A stretch of 5,952 nucleotides of DNA from NCBI GenBank assembly GCA_002353835.1, contig DEKL01000029.1, positions 28,660 to 34,611 of the forward strand, given 5' to 3'. Under the pieces are notes generated by a model. That model had not been told where the DNA came from. It saw only the letters and a program-made list of their open reading frames with translations, and did not search any database. This DNA is from Alphaproteobacteria bacterium UBA2723. Its GTDB lineage: Bacteria > Pseudomonadota > Alphaproteobacteria > RF32 > CAG-239. Positions within the stretch are counted from its first letter, which is position 1. Each line of letters opens with the position of its first letter. This document shows positions 1 to 5,935 of this stretch, piece after piece. The translations under genes were made by a program, and so were the position numbers.

Positions 1-2366
1 TTAACTTCCGGCTCAACAACTTTCTCAACAGCAGCCGGTACCTCATTGACAGTAGTATCTTCCGTTTTATCCGTAACCTCCTCTTGTGCCTCCGGTTCAG
101 ATATCTTTACCTCAGGCACTTGAGATGCTGTCTTTTGTTCTTGCTGTTCCACATTCTGTGCAACTGTTTCTTGTGGCTTCACCTCTTGTGTTTCTACCGA
201 ATTTTTCTTAGCCGATTCGCTGTTTTCCTCCGCATTGACGGGGGCAGTTTTTTCTTTTTCAGCAGATGTATCCGCCGGCATAACAGCTACCGGCAAACTG
301 ATTTCTTTGACATCAACAGCACTTTCATCTTCGCTCTCATCTGTAACAAAATCATCTGTCGGCTCAAAAATATTTTCTTCATATAGCTTTTTCTGCTTTG
401 ATACATCTGCACCTTCAGCATTTCCTGCAGATACACCTTCCTTCTTTTGGCGTCCTTGTGCTTCGCGTTTCAATCGCGCTTCCTGCTCAGCTTTAAGTTG
501 TTGCTGACGCTTTTGATAAGAAGTACTGTTTGCCCTATATAAATCGTACCAGTCACGATAATTTGCCGCAATATTTGAAATTTTGCTACCGCGAATAACG
601 GAATTATTAACCAGATTCTTCTTTAAGTTTAGCGCCTCTTCCGGAGAATAATTTTTCATATTATCAACCGAATAGCAATAATCTTGATAACGTATCAAAG
701 TTTTTGTAAAATCGCTGGCCAAACATACATTGGCATTGATAAGGAATTTCGGCTTCTTTCCTTTTCTGATACCTAAATTAACCAAATTTTCCGATACAAA
801 TCTGTTATACTTATCCCCGACGACACCGGCCAATTCGCGTATCGGACTGATACCTTGTACAAAAATATCCGTACGATCGGCTTTTCCGCTCTTATAAATA
901 TCTTCCATATATTCCTGCATCTTACCGATTAAGCATTTTGCCTGGTCAACATAGGCTTTGCGCTTATCATCAAGGCTTCCGGTGTAAAGAGAATTATCTT
1001 TTAAGGCAACCCATTCTTTACGCGGTTTAATATTACAATATTCATCATAAATATAAATATCCGAAGGTAAATCAACATAAGTCAAATACACCTGCCCGTT
1101 TTTATCGCGCTTAAAATCGCCGGACAAACGTTCAAAAATAGATGCGGCCCCCTCAATGGAAACACGTCTGTTTTCCGAAAGAACTTTCATATTTTTCAGC
1201 GGCGAAGTATTGATAAACGATCTCGCAAATGAACGGAAATCCCGGCTTTTAAGGCTTAAAATCCACTCACCCAATAAGGCATTGACATTTTGTTCCAATG
1301 TTGCTTTTTCATCATAAACAGATACATTTTTATAACCTTTAACCACACATCTGTCGGTATAAAAATCACCGCTTTTTAAGCAAAAATCAAAACCGGGCAT
1401 GGCATACATACTAACGCCGAAACCGCTGTTTCTTAAATAGTCATAAAGCTGGTTTTCTTCCAAACTGATATAATCAATTCCGCCATGTATAAAATTCCAA
1501 TCATTAAGAAACTCGGCATAACCGCGATTAGCACTGGTCGTACTGTTATAATTAACCTGATTTAGAATATCAATAATGTTACTCATGGAGTCATTTTTTT
1601 GCACAAAAGCATTCGGATAAACTTCAAACCCGTTGACCACATAAAAACCGATAATCAAATCACGCAATTCTCTGAAATTAACATCCCTGATACTGTTTAA
1701 GAATTGATACGACGGCAATTTTGGCGCGATCAGATAAACAATATTACTGTCTCTGCCTAAGCCGACATTCGGTGGCAACTTCTTAACTTCCTGATACTCC
1801 GTTTTTGCCGGTGCCAATGACTCATTTTTATGCACCCCGATAGCGGCAGAAAAAAGAAAGATAAGCATAACAAACAAAATCGCATCGGAATATAAGAAAG
1901 CAAAGAAAACCAAAAGTCCTAAAATAAACCCGATAATCCATGGCGAAGGACAAATACATAAAAATGATAACCACCTTGCATGTTTATTAAGCCAAACCTC
2001 TAAAAAATTATCAACATCACCCATCCCGAATTGGTAAAAAAACATTATTGTAACCAACATCGTGACAAGCGCACAAAGTACATTTTGCGCAATTTTAGAA
2101 AAAGACAGCAACAAAATAAGGACCAGAGATACTGCAAATATTGCGCCCAAAATAACCAAAACAGCTTGATTAACCTTGCCGTTTTCAATCAACCTGCCGT
2201 TGATGGAATAAATAAACATAATAAAATCCATAGCAAACAACAAGAAGATATAAATACTCCGAGAGATTTTATCTCTAAATGAATTACCATTACCCGACCA
2301 ACTGGAAAATCTGCTGGAACGGCTTTTTTTATTCAAAAGGAGCGGTTGTGTTACGACTTCGTTCAT
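1..2366 (-). CDS. Membrane protein with degenerate sulfatase/LtaS-like domain and long acidic tail; C-terminus beyond window edge
   Basis: The frame is open for 788 codons from ATG at 2366 and runs off the left edge without a stop. The start is supported by AGAGGG four bases upstream (2371-2376). The N-terminus is basic, Ser-rich and cytoplasmic. About five hydrophobic helices follow (roughly residues 38-55, 68-89, 96-113, 132-158 and 160-177). Residues 205-600 resemble an extracytoplasmic sulfatase/phosphoethanolamine-transferase domain: the first strand is SNIVYLIAPKLP (207 on), then GFEVYPNAFVQKNDSMS (about 246-262), a YLRNSGFGVSMYAMPGFDFC block ending at Cys329, GQVYLTYVDLPSDIYIYD (424-441) with C444 and W452, and IFVQGISPI (501-509). 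The positions where active members usually carry the metal-binding Asp, His and Asp-His are occupied by A214, T429/S435 and I506/S507, so it is probably catalytically dead. A Gln/Lys/Glu coiled coil (about 608-640) and an acidic Glu/Val/Pro/Thr-rich disordered tail follow. Five helices plus an outer domain is the LtaS layout. The fold call is my inference from remembered family patterns; the gene itself is certain. Confidence 0.85.
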   Translation of the reverse strand, partial: MNEVVTQPLLLNKKSRSSRFSSWSGNGNSFRDKISRSIYIFLLFAMDFIMFIYSINGRLIENGKVNQAVLVILGAIFAVSLVLILLLSFSKIAQNVLCALVTMLVTIMFFYQFGMGDVDNFLEVWLNKHARWLSFLCICPSPWIIGFILGLLVFFAFLYSDAILFVMLIFLFSAAIGVHKNESLAPAKTEYQEVKKLPPNVGLGRDSNIVYLIAPKLPSYQFLNSIRDVNFRELRDLIIGFYVVNGFEVYPNAFVQKNDSMSNIIDILNQVNYNSTTSANRGYAEFLNDWNFIHGGIDYISLEENQLYDYLRNSGFGVSMYAMPGFDFCLKSGDFYTDRCVVKGYKNVSVYDEKATLEQNVNALLGEWILSLKSRDFRSFARSFINTSPLKNMKVLSENRRVSIEGAASIFERLSGDFKRDKNGQVYLTYVDLPSDIYIYDEYCNIKPRKEWVALKDNSLYTGSLDDKRKAYVDQAKCLIGKMQEYMEDIYKSGKADRTDIFVQGISPIRELAGVVGDKYNRFVSENLVNLGIRKGKKPKFLINANVCLASDFTKTLIRYQDYCYSVDNMKNYSPEEALNLKKNLVNNSVIRGSKISNIAANYRDWYDLYRANSTSYQKRQQQLKAEQEARLKREAQGRQKKEGVSAGNAEGADVSKQKKLYEENIFEPTDDFVTDESEDESAVDVKEISLPVAVMPADTSAEKEKTAPVNAEENSESAKKNSVETQEVKPQETVAQNVEQQEQKTASQVPEVKISEPEAQEEVTDKTEDTTVNEVPAAVEKVVEPEV

Positions 2367-2370
2367 TCTT

Positions 2371-2376
2371 CCCTCT
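2371..2376 (-). promoter_or_regulatory. Ribosome binding site of the left membrane-protein gene
   Basis: On the minus strand AGAGGG lies four bases before the ATG at 2366. The next in-frame ATG is about 45 codons inside, within the first membrane helix, so this site fixes the start. Confidence 0.7.
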
Positions 2377-2426
2377 GCAAATAATTTAATATACATTACC
2401 ATACACCGCTGATTACTAAAGAATAG

Positions 2427-2446
2427 TTTAAATAAAACCATTTAAA
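2427..2446. repeat. Perfect 7-bp AT-only inverted repeat between the divergent genes
   Basis: TTTAAAT (2427-2433) and ATTTAAA (2440-2446) flank the spacer AAAACC. It sits between the minus-strand membrane-protein gene and the tmRNA promoter, so it could be an operator for either. Being made only of A and T in an AT-rich intergenic region, it could also be chance. Confidence 0.35.
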
Positions 2447-2473
2447 ACAAAAAAAATAGTAAAATCTTTATTC

Positions 2474-2501
2474 TTGAAATTTTGAAAAAAAACGTTATAC
2501 T
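2474..2501 (+). promoter_or_regulatory. Sigma-70-type promoter for the tmRNA (and probably sspB)
   Basis: The -35 box TTGAAA (2474-2479) and the -10 box TATACT (2496-2501) are separated by 16 bp. This predicts a transcription start near 2508-2510, just ahead of the tmRNA acceptor piece. It is the best promoter-like sequence I see in the window. No other plus-strand promoter is evident before sspB, so it probably drives ssrA, sspB and the ribbon-helix-helix gene. Confidence 0.6.
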
Positions 2502-2592
2502 GAATACAGTTTTTGCTTGCAAAGACTATGATACGAAAAGCCGTATGAAATAGATATATTGGACCCGAGGGCGGTACTCGGCGCCTCCACCA

Positions 2593-2602
2593 AAATTTTT
2601 AA
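2593..2602 (+). other. ssrA: Intervening segment between tmRNA acceptor and coding pieces
   Basis: Ten bases, all A or T, lie between the encoded CCA end of the acceptor piece and the GGGGGCG that begins the coding piece. In permuted tmRNAs this loop of the precursor is cut out to give two RNAs. The boundaries follow from the acceptor-stem pairing; the processing itself is inferred. Confidence 0.8.
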
Positions 2603-2691
2603 GGGGGCGAAATAGGTTTGACAGTGTATAGTAAAGATATGTGTGCTGTATTCGGCAAGATACCACCGTTATCGGTTCAAATCAAATAAAC

Positions 2692-2730
2692 GCAAATGAT
2701 AATTTTGCACCTGTTGCCGTAGCTGCTTAA
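2692..2730 (+). other. ssrA: tmRNA tag reading frame (ANDNFAPVAVAA, stop)
   Basis: The resume codon GCA at 2692 opens twelve codons reading ANDNFAPVAVAA, ending in TAA (2728-2730). With the alanine carried by the tmRNA, the tag added to stalled proteins is AANDNFAPVAVAA. The start AANDNFA matches the segment read by alphaproteobacterial SspB, and the hydrophobic AVAA end fits ClpX recognition. The last two codons and stop, GCTTAA (2725-2730), can pair with TTAAGC (2755-2760), forming a helix around the stop as in other tmRNAs. Confidence 0.92.
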
Positions 2731-2776
2731 GCCAAAGCAACAAAGCTAAATTCTTTAAGCTATGGTTAGCATAAAG

Positions 2777-2809
2777 TGGGGAAGGAGCCGCCCAGCAACA
2801 GAACGGCTC
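2777..2809 (+). other. ssrA: H-type pseudoknot at the 3' end of the tmRNA coding piece
   Basis: Stem 1 pairs TGGG (2777-2780) with CCCA (2791-2794). Stem 2 pairs GAGCCG (2785-2790) with CGGCTC (2804-2809). The connecting loops are GAAG and GCAACAGAA, with no base between the stems, allowing coaxial stacking. This is the expected form of a tmRNA downstream pseudoknot and marks the approximate end of the mature coding RNA. No T-run follows, so it is a poor terminator. Confidence 0.75.
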
Positions 2810-2836
2810 ATTTAATTTAAAGGATACGAAGAAAAA

Positions 2837-3301
2837 ATGACAGATTTTGTTAATGAAATAAATTATGATAAGTTGATTGAAAAATCGCTCAAACAGGTTG
2901 TAATTGAAGCCTTAAAAATTGCAGAAACTCAAGGGCTCCCCGGTGAAAACCATTTTTACATCACTTTTAAGACCAACCACCCTAATACGGTTGTTCCGCG
3001 GGATTTAAAAATTCAATATCCGGAAAGTATGACCATTGTTTTACAGCACCAATATGCCAACTTAGTCGTTAACAAAGATTCGTTTTCCGTTGAGCTGAGT
3101 TTTGGCGGCCGTCCGCAAACTTTAACGATTCCTTTTGATGCCATCACCTATTTTGCCGACCCGTATGCCAAATTCGGACTAAGCTTTTCTTTCTATGAAA
3201 ACGGTGATGCACATAGCTTAGATGACATTGAGCCGGAAAGGAAAGTTTCCGGAGAAACCGCACAAATCATTTCTTTTGACAGTTTTAGGAAAAAGAAATA
3301 A
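2837..3301 (+). CDS. sspB: SspB, ClpXP adaptor for ssrA-tagged proteins (alphaproteobacterial form)
   Basis: SspB is a cytoplasmic adaptor that binds the N-terminal half of the ssrA tag and tethers the protein to ClpX for degradation by ClpXP. The 154-residue product has the family pattern in order: an N-terminal helix with INYDKLIEKSLKQVV (8-22), GLPGENHFYITFKT (33-46), YPESMTIVLQHQY (61-73), FSVELSFGGRPQTLTIPF (83-100) and the DPYAKFGLSF strand (108-117). A variable acidic linker follows, then the short C-terminal IISFDSFRKKK, which I take as the ClpX-docking tail. Length is normal. The ATG is preceded by AGGA (2821-2824), 12 bases upstream, a somewhat long spacing. It starts about 27 nt after the tmRNA pseudoknot on the same strand, so tag and tag reader probably share a transcript. 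The stop overlaps the next start as TAATG. Confidence 0.92.
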   Translation: MTDFVNEINYDKLIEKSLKQVVIEALKIAETQGLPGENHFYITFKTNHPNTVVPRDLKIQYPESMTIVLQHQYANLVVNKDSFSVELSFGGRPQTLTIPFDAITYFADPYAKFGLSFSFYENGDAHSLDDIEPERKVSGETAQIISFDSFRKKK

Positions 3302-3525
3302 TGAAAAAATTTTCGGTTATCATTGCCAAAAGACATGCCACCAGCATCTCTTTAGAAGAAGAATTCTACCAAGCGCTCACAGATATTGCTAAAGAAGAAA
3401 ATATCCCCTTAAATGAATTGATAACCGAAGTTGACAGCACACGCCAAACCGCAAACCTTTCTTCAGCATTAAGGCTCTACGTCTTAAAAAAATTACAACA
3501 AAAAATTAAAGCTAAATCAGAATAA
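3301..3525 (+). CDS. Small ribbon-helix-helix domain protein, putative DNA-binding
   Basis: This 74-residue protein matches the ribbon-helix-helix family seen next to sspB in alphaproteobacteria (Pfam RHH_4 type, from memory). Its order is a short strand SVIIAKRHATSISL (5-18), helix EEEFYQALTDIAKEEN (19-34), turn IPLNELITEVD (35-45), and a closing NLSSALRLYVLKKL helix (52-65) with a Lys-rich end. Such proteins usually dimerise and put the strand pair into the DNA major groove. The target here is unknown; self-regulation of the ssrA-sspB unit is only a guess. Its ATG overlaps the sspB TAA by one base, and AGGA (3287-3290) inside sspB lies 10 bases upstream, so translation is probably coupled. 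Its last 9 bases overlap the end of the convergent gene. Confidence 0.85.
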   Translation: MKKFSVIIAKRHATSISLEEEFYQALTDIAKEENIPLNELITEVDSTRQTANLSSALRLYVLKKLQQKIKAKSE

Positions 3526-4299
3526 ATCTAATTCCAAATCATCATCATTTGCTGCCGGTTTCTTTTGCTCTGAAGCAGGCATTGGTATGACCGGCTTTTC
3601 CGGCTCTGCTTTAGGCTCCGGCACAACCGGACTTTCCGGTACGACAACCGGCATAACGGGTTTACTTTCCGGCTCATTTGCAACGTCTTTTACGGATTCG
3701 CCGACTTCTTTAATTTCATCTTCCGAATTTTCTTCAGCAGCTTCTTCTTCGCTCTTTAACAAAGCGGAAAGTCCGCCTGTTTGCGCAACGCCATCTGTTA
3801 AAACCTCAACTTCACTCTCGTTTTTATTATCTGTTTCTTCGGACTTAATTTCTTCTTTTGCCTCATTTTTCTTCTTAAAACCACCGCGTTTTTTAATCAT
3901 GATTTTTGTTTCTTCGCCTTTACTGTCACGCACAATTTTGTCATTATAATTTTCGCCTTTAGGCATTTGTGCCTCCTTGGCATCTGCTTCAATTTTTTTC
4001 ACATCATCTAAAACCGCTTTGGGCAAATAATCCGTTGTTCCGCTTTCTATTGCCTTATTAACAACTTCTATTTTAACATCACTGTATTTTTTTTGATACC
4101 AGGCAATAACTTCATCGGGCTTAATTCCTTCTTGGCTGATAGGATAATAGTATGCCCCGCCGGCCAAAATAAGCAAAATAAACAATATCCATAATGGGTG
4201 TCGCAAAATAAAAAAGACTGCAAATATCGGAAAAGTGATAACACTTAATATCACGTAAAAAAACTTAAAAATACCACTTCTTTGTTTTGCTTCAGCCAT
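3517..4299 (-). CDS. Small membrane protein with acidic, Pro-rich tail; function unknown
   Basis: The product has 260 residues from the ATG at 4299. I chose this start because AGGAG (4307-4311) lies seven bases before it; an ATG six codons upstream at 4317 has no such site and would overlap it. Residues 12-32 and 36-52 are two hydrophobic helices joined by a very short RHPLW turn. With a basic N-terminus this suggests a membrane hairpin with both ends in the cytoplasm. Residues 58-140 are mixed and charged (PDEVIAWYQKKY, TKIMIKKRGGFKKK). Residues 145-210 are strongly acidic, 210-245 carry a Pro/Val/Glu segment (PVMPVVVPESPVVPEP), and the chain ends in DDDLELDLF. I recognise no enzyme domain. 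It lies 56 bp downstream of the GT-C glycosyltransferase on the same strand, so it may assist that enzyme or act as a scaffold. Confidence 0.85.
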   Translation of the reverse strand: MAEAKQRSGIFKFFYVILSVITFPIFAVFFILRHPLWILFILLILAGGAYYYPISQEGIKPDEVIAWYQKKYSDVKIEVVNKAIESGTTDYLPKAVLDDVKKIEADAKEAQMPKGENYNDKIVRDSKGEETKIMIKKRGGFKKKNEAKEEIKSEETDNKNESEVEVLTDGVAQTGGLSALLKSEEEAAEENSEDEIKEVGESVKDVANEPESKPVMPVVVPESPVVPEPKAEPEKPVIPMPASEQKKPAANDDDLELDLF

Positions 4300-4306
4300 A
4301 ACTACT

Positions 4307-4311
4307 CTCCT
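4307..4311 (-). promoter_or_regulatory. Shine-Dalgarno site that decides the start of the small membrane protein
   Basis: AGGAG on the minus strand, seven bases before the ATG at 4299, is a near-ideal ribosome binding site. The earlier in-frame ATG at 4317 would place this site inside the coding region, so 4299 is preferred. Confidence 0.75.
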
Positions 4312-4317
4312 AAACAT

Positions 4318-4334
4318 TTATGAAAAAATCATAA
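4318..4334. repeat. 6-bp AT-rich inverted repeat between the glycosyltransferase and its downstream gene
   Basis: TTATGA (4318-4323) and TCATAA (4329-4334) flank AAAAA. It falls in the short gap between two co-directed genes. The hairpin would be weak and has no GC core or long T-run on the minus strand, so it is unlikely to stop transcription; it may tune translation or mRNA stability, or be chance. Confidence 0.3.
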
Positions 4335-4355
4335 CCTATTTTATTTAAAAGTTAC

Positions 4356-5873
4356 TTAATATGCGTAAGACCACTCGCCGCTTAATAAATTTTTCCGACA
4401 TTTTCTTTGATCATATTGTGCTTTTAACTGATATACCGGATAAAACGGTGTCGGCTCATAATACTGATTAAGCAAATCTTCATCAACATAATGGACGATT
4501 CGCCGCTTACCGCTTTCCGCAGAAAATTTATTAAAATAATTTTTCCCGAAAACAAACTTCGGTTTATACTTTTTAATAAGCGCATTGATATCCGGCTTCG
4601 GATGAATACCCGTTTGCTCGCCGATAACATCAAGCTGCCCCAAAAGTTGCCAATAATAAGCCGGATCCTTTGCAAAAATATTGTACATCATCCCGTCGCC
4701 GTTAAACACATAATCACAAGGGGTAATCTGCCGTGTTACAAAATCCGGCAAATATTTTTTGTGATCACCTGCTTTATAAAATTCATAATAGATATTTGCC
4801 GCACCGATTAAAACATAAAATAAAACAAATGTAACGGAAGTTATAACCAACCGATTATGATTATTAAGACGGTATAACCACGGCACACCGCACAAAACAC
4901 CAAAATAAATCATCAACCAATAATAATAAGAATATGGCGAAAAATAAAACATTCTTTGAAAAAACTCACACACAAACATAAAAGCCAATACTTTAAGATA
5001 TTTATTTTTAATAACAAGCGCACTAAACACACCAGCCCATGCAACACAGCAAATAGCCACCATATATTTCGGCATATCAACCACGCGGTTCATCTCAAAT
5101 CCGGCAACAAGATTAAGATTAAACGTATAGTTTGAAACATAGTAAAGTTTTATCATCCCATAGTGATAAAGATAAAACAAAAACGATAAAGAACCGATAA
5201 CAGGTAAAATCAGTGCCTTTCCCAAATCTTTACTGGCAATTTCTTTTTTATACCAAAAATAAAGTCCGGTAACACCCAAAAGAGCCAAAGGAAATATTGC
5301 TTTTTGCGCAAACATAAATGCAATAAAAAACCACAAAAAAGCAATCGTTAAATGAGAACTTTTTTTGGCTTTAAGATAAGAAAAGTAATAATATATTCCC
5401 CCCATCAAAGCCAACACCATATAGTTATCCGGTCTTAAATCAACCGCATAAAGTTTAGCCCCCGGCACGCTGACCGCCGCCGCTGCCGCCAAACCCCATA
5501 ATTTATCACCTAAAAATTCACTGACAATTCTGTATAAATAAACCAATGACTTTAAGAAAAATAAAAACGAAACAAAACACGCCACTTCCGCAATAACCGT
5601 GTTGTATGCAAAAAGTTTGGCAAGCGGAGCAAACATATACCACAACAACGGATTATGATGCTGGAAAAAATCACGATACGGCACCTGTCCCAAAGTAATT
5701 AAAAAACTTGAATGAATATGCTCAATATTATCCCCGTTTTGTGTCGGCAGATACGCGGCAATCAAAGAATAAAATACGGCCGTAAAAATAAGCTCAACAA
5801 TAAGCGCCCCACCTATTCCGTACTTAAAAAACAGCTCCTTTGCCTTAAATAAAATTGCTTTAGATTCTGACAT
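4356..5873 (-). CDS. Polytopic GT-C family glycosyltransferase (PMT/ArnT-like, GT39-type)
   Basis: The 505-residue product is a multi-pass inner-membrane protein with the layout of lipid-phosphate-sugar-using glycosyltransferases. After the first helix (about 19-42), the first extracytoplasmic loop has D48 and E51 in NGDNIEHIH, the usual acidic catalytic pair, then LGQVPYRDFFQHHNPL (61-76), a hallmark of this class. DLRPDNYMVLAL (145-156) is the second typical block. Many further helices reach about residue 360, followed by a soluble C-terminal part (about 365-505) containing ITPCDYVFNGDG and KYKPKFVFG. It should move a sugar from a polyprenyl-phosphate donor to an envelope acceptor, but donor and acceptor cannot be told from sequence. 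The start ATG has GAGGGG (5881-5886) seven bases upstream. It is probably first in an operon with the small membrane protein 56 bp downstream. I see no frame break or missing key block. Confidence 0.9.
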   Translation of the reverse strand: MSESKAILFKAKELFFKYGIGGALIVELIFTAVFYSLIAAYLPTQNGDNIEHIHSSFLITLGQVPYRDFFQHHNPLLWYMFAPLAKLFAYNTVIAEVACFVSFLFFLKSLVYLYRIVSEFLGDKLWGLAAAAAVSVPGAKLYAVDLRPDNYMVLALMGGIYYYFSYLKAKKSSHLTIAFLWFFIAFMFAQKAIFPLALLGVTGLYFWYKKEIASKDLGKALILPVIGSLSFLFYLYHYGMIKLYYVSNYTFNLNLVAGFEMNRVVDMPKYMVAICCVAWAGVFSALVIKNKYLKVLAFMFVCEFFQRMFYFSPYSYYYWLMIYFGVLCGVPWLYRLNNHNRLVITSVTFVLFYVLIGAANIYYEFYKAGDHKKYLPDFVTRQITPCDYVFNGDGMMYNIFAKDPAYYWQLLGQLDVIGEQTGIHPKPDINALIKKYKPKFVFGKNYFNKFSAESGKRRIVHYVDEDLLNQYYEPTPFYPVYQLKAQYDQRKCRKNLLSGEWSYAY

Positions 5874-5880
5874 ATTTCCA

Positions 5881-5886
5881 CCCCTC
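5881..5886 (-). promoter_or_regulatory. Ribosome binding site of the GT-C glycosyltransferase
   Basis: GAGGGG on the minus strand lies seven bases before the ATG at 5873 and supports that start. Confidence 0.65.
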
Positions 5887-5915
5887 GTCAGTTTTTTGAC
5901 ACTTTCCCTTTAAAC

Positions 5916-5935
5916 GATATTCTGATTTTAATATC
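5916..5935. repeat. GATATT/AATATC inverted repeat upstream of the glycosyltransferase operon
   Basis: GATATT (5916-5921) and AATATC (5930-5935) are perfect inverted 6-mers with an 8-base spacer, about 45-60 bases upstream of the ATG at 5873. Spacing and position would suit a dimeric repressor site, but no clear promoter could be placed around it. A second small pair, GTCA/TGAC (5887-5900), lies closer to the gene. Confidence 0.3.

Larger units (their letters stand above)
2521..2812 (+). ncRNA. ssrA: Permuted two-piece tmRNA (alphaproteobacterial type)
   Basis: This RNA rescues stalled ribosomes by acting first as alanyl-tRNA, then as a short message for a degradation tag. The gene is circularly permuted. 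The acceptor piece comes first: hairpin ATACG/CGTAT (2531-2546), T stem CCGAG/CTCGG (2565-2569, 2577-2581), acceptor strand CGCCTCC (2582-2588), then A and an encoded CCA (2590-2592). A 10-nt AT-only spacer (2593-2602) is presumably removed. The coding piece starts with GGGGGCG (2603-2609), which pairs with CGCCTCC over all seven positions (one G-U), followed by the tmRNA-like D-region AAATAGGTTTGACA. Positions 2622-2629 can pair with 2554-2561 (8 bp, two G-U), holding the two pieces together. The tag frame is 2692-2730, and an H-type pseudoknot closes the RNA at 2777-2809. The outer ends are approximate. I could not resolve pseudoknot 1 between 2631 and 2690. The T loop, GGCGGTA, lacks the usual TTCGA pattern. 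Confidence 0.93.

Noticed and set aside
1..3. TTA at the very left edge as the stop codon of the left membrane-protein gene
   Set aside because: It is out of frame: codons of that gene cover 3-5, 6-8 and so on, so the gene continues beyond the window.
84..507. Two overlapping plus-strand open frames rich in Cys/Phe/Leu and Ser
   Set aside because: They lie opposite the acidic tail of the left membrane protein; their composition is what the reverse complement of Glu/Lys-rich codons gives, and they lack good ribosome binding sites.
2031..2282. Plus-strand 83-codon open frame
   Set aside because: It is antisense to the membrane-helix region of the left gene and looks like no protein family; its composition is a shadow of the opposite strand.
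2380..2470. Minus-strand promoter for the left membrane-protein gene
   Set aside because: Several TATATT- or TAAACT-like boxes exist, but none has a -35 box at 16-18 bp; the AT-rich sequence makes such matches too easy.
2561..2592. T arm plus CCA end as an ordinary tRNA gene
   Set aside because: No anticodon arm or D arm lies upstream. The matching 5' acceptor strand lies downstream at 2603-2609, as expected only in a permuted tmRNA.
2785..2820. Hairpin GAGCCG/CGGCTC as a Rho-independent terminator after the tmRNA
   Set aside because: No T-run follows (ATTTAATTTAAA), and the hairpin fits better as stem 2 of the tmRNA pseudoknot because its loop CCCA pairs with TGGG upstream.
3587..3949. Plus-strand frame rich in Ser, Gly and Thr
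   Set aside because: It is the mirror of the acidic, Pro-rich tail of the minus-strand gene at 3517-4299; no start signal supports it.
4299..4317. Upstream ATG at 4317 as the start of the small membrane protein
   Set aside because: No ribosome binding site precedes it, and it would put the strong AGGAG at 4307-4311 inside the coding region; the ATG at 4299 is correctly spaced from that site.
4424..4811. Short frames on both strands inside the glycosyltransferase gene
   Set aside because: The GT-C frame across this stretch has clear family features, and these frames have neither start signals nor recognisable content.
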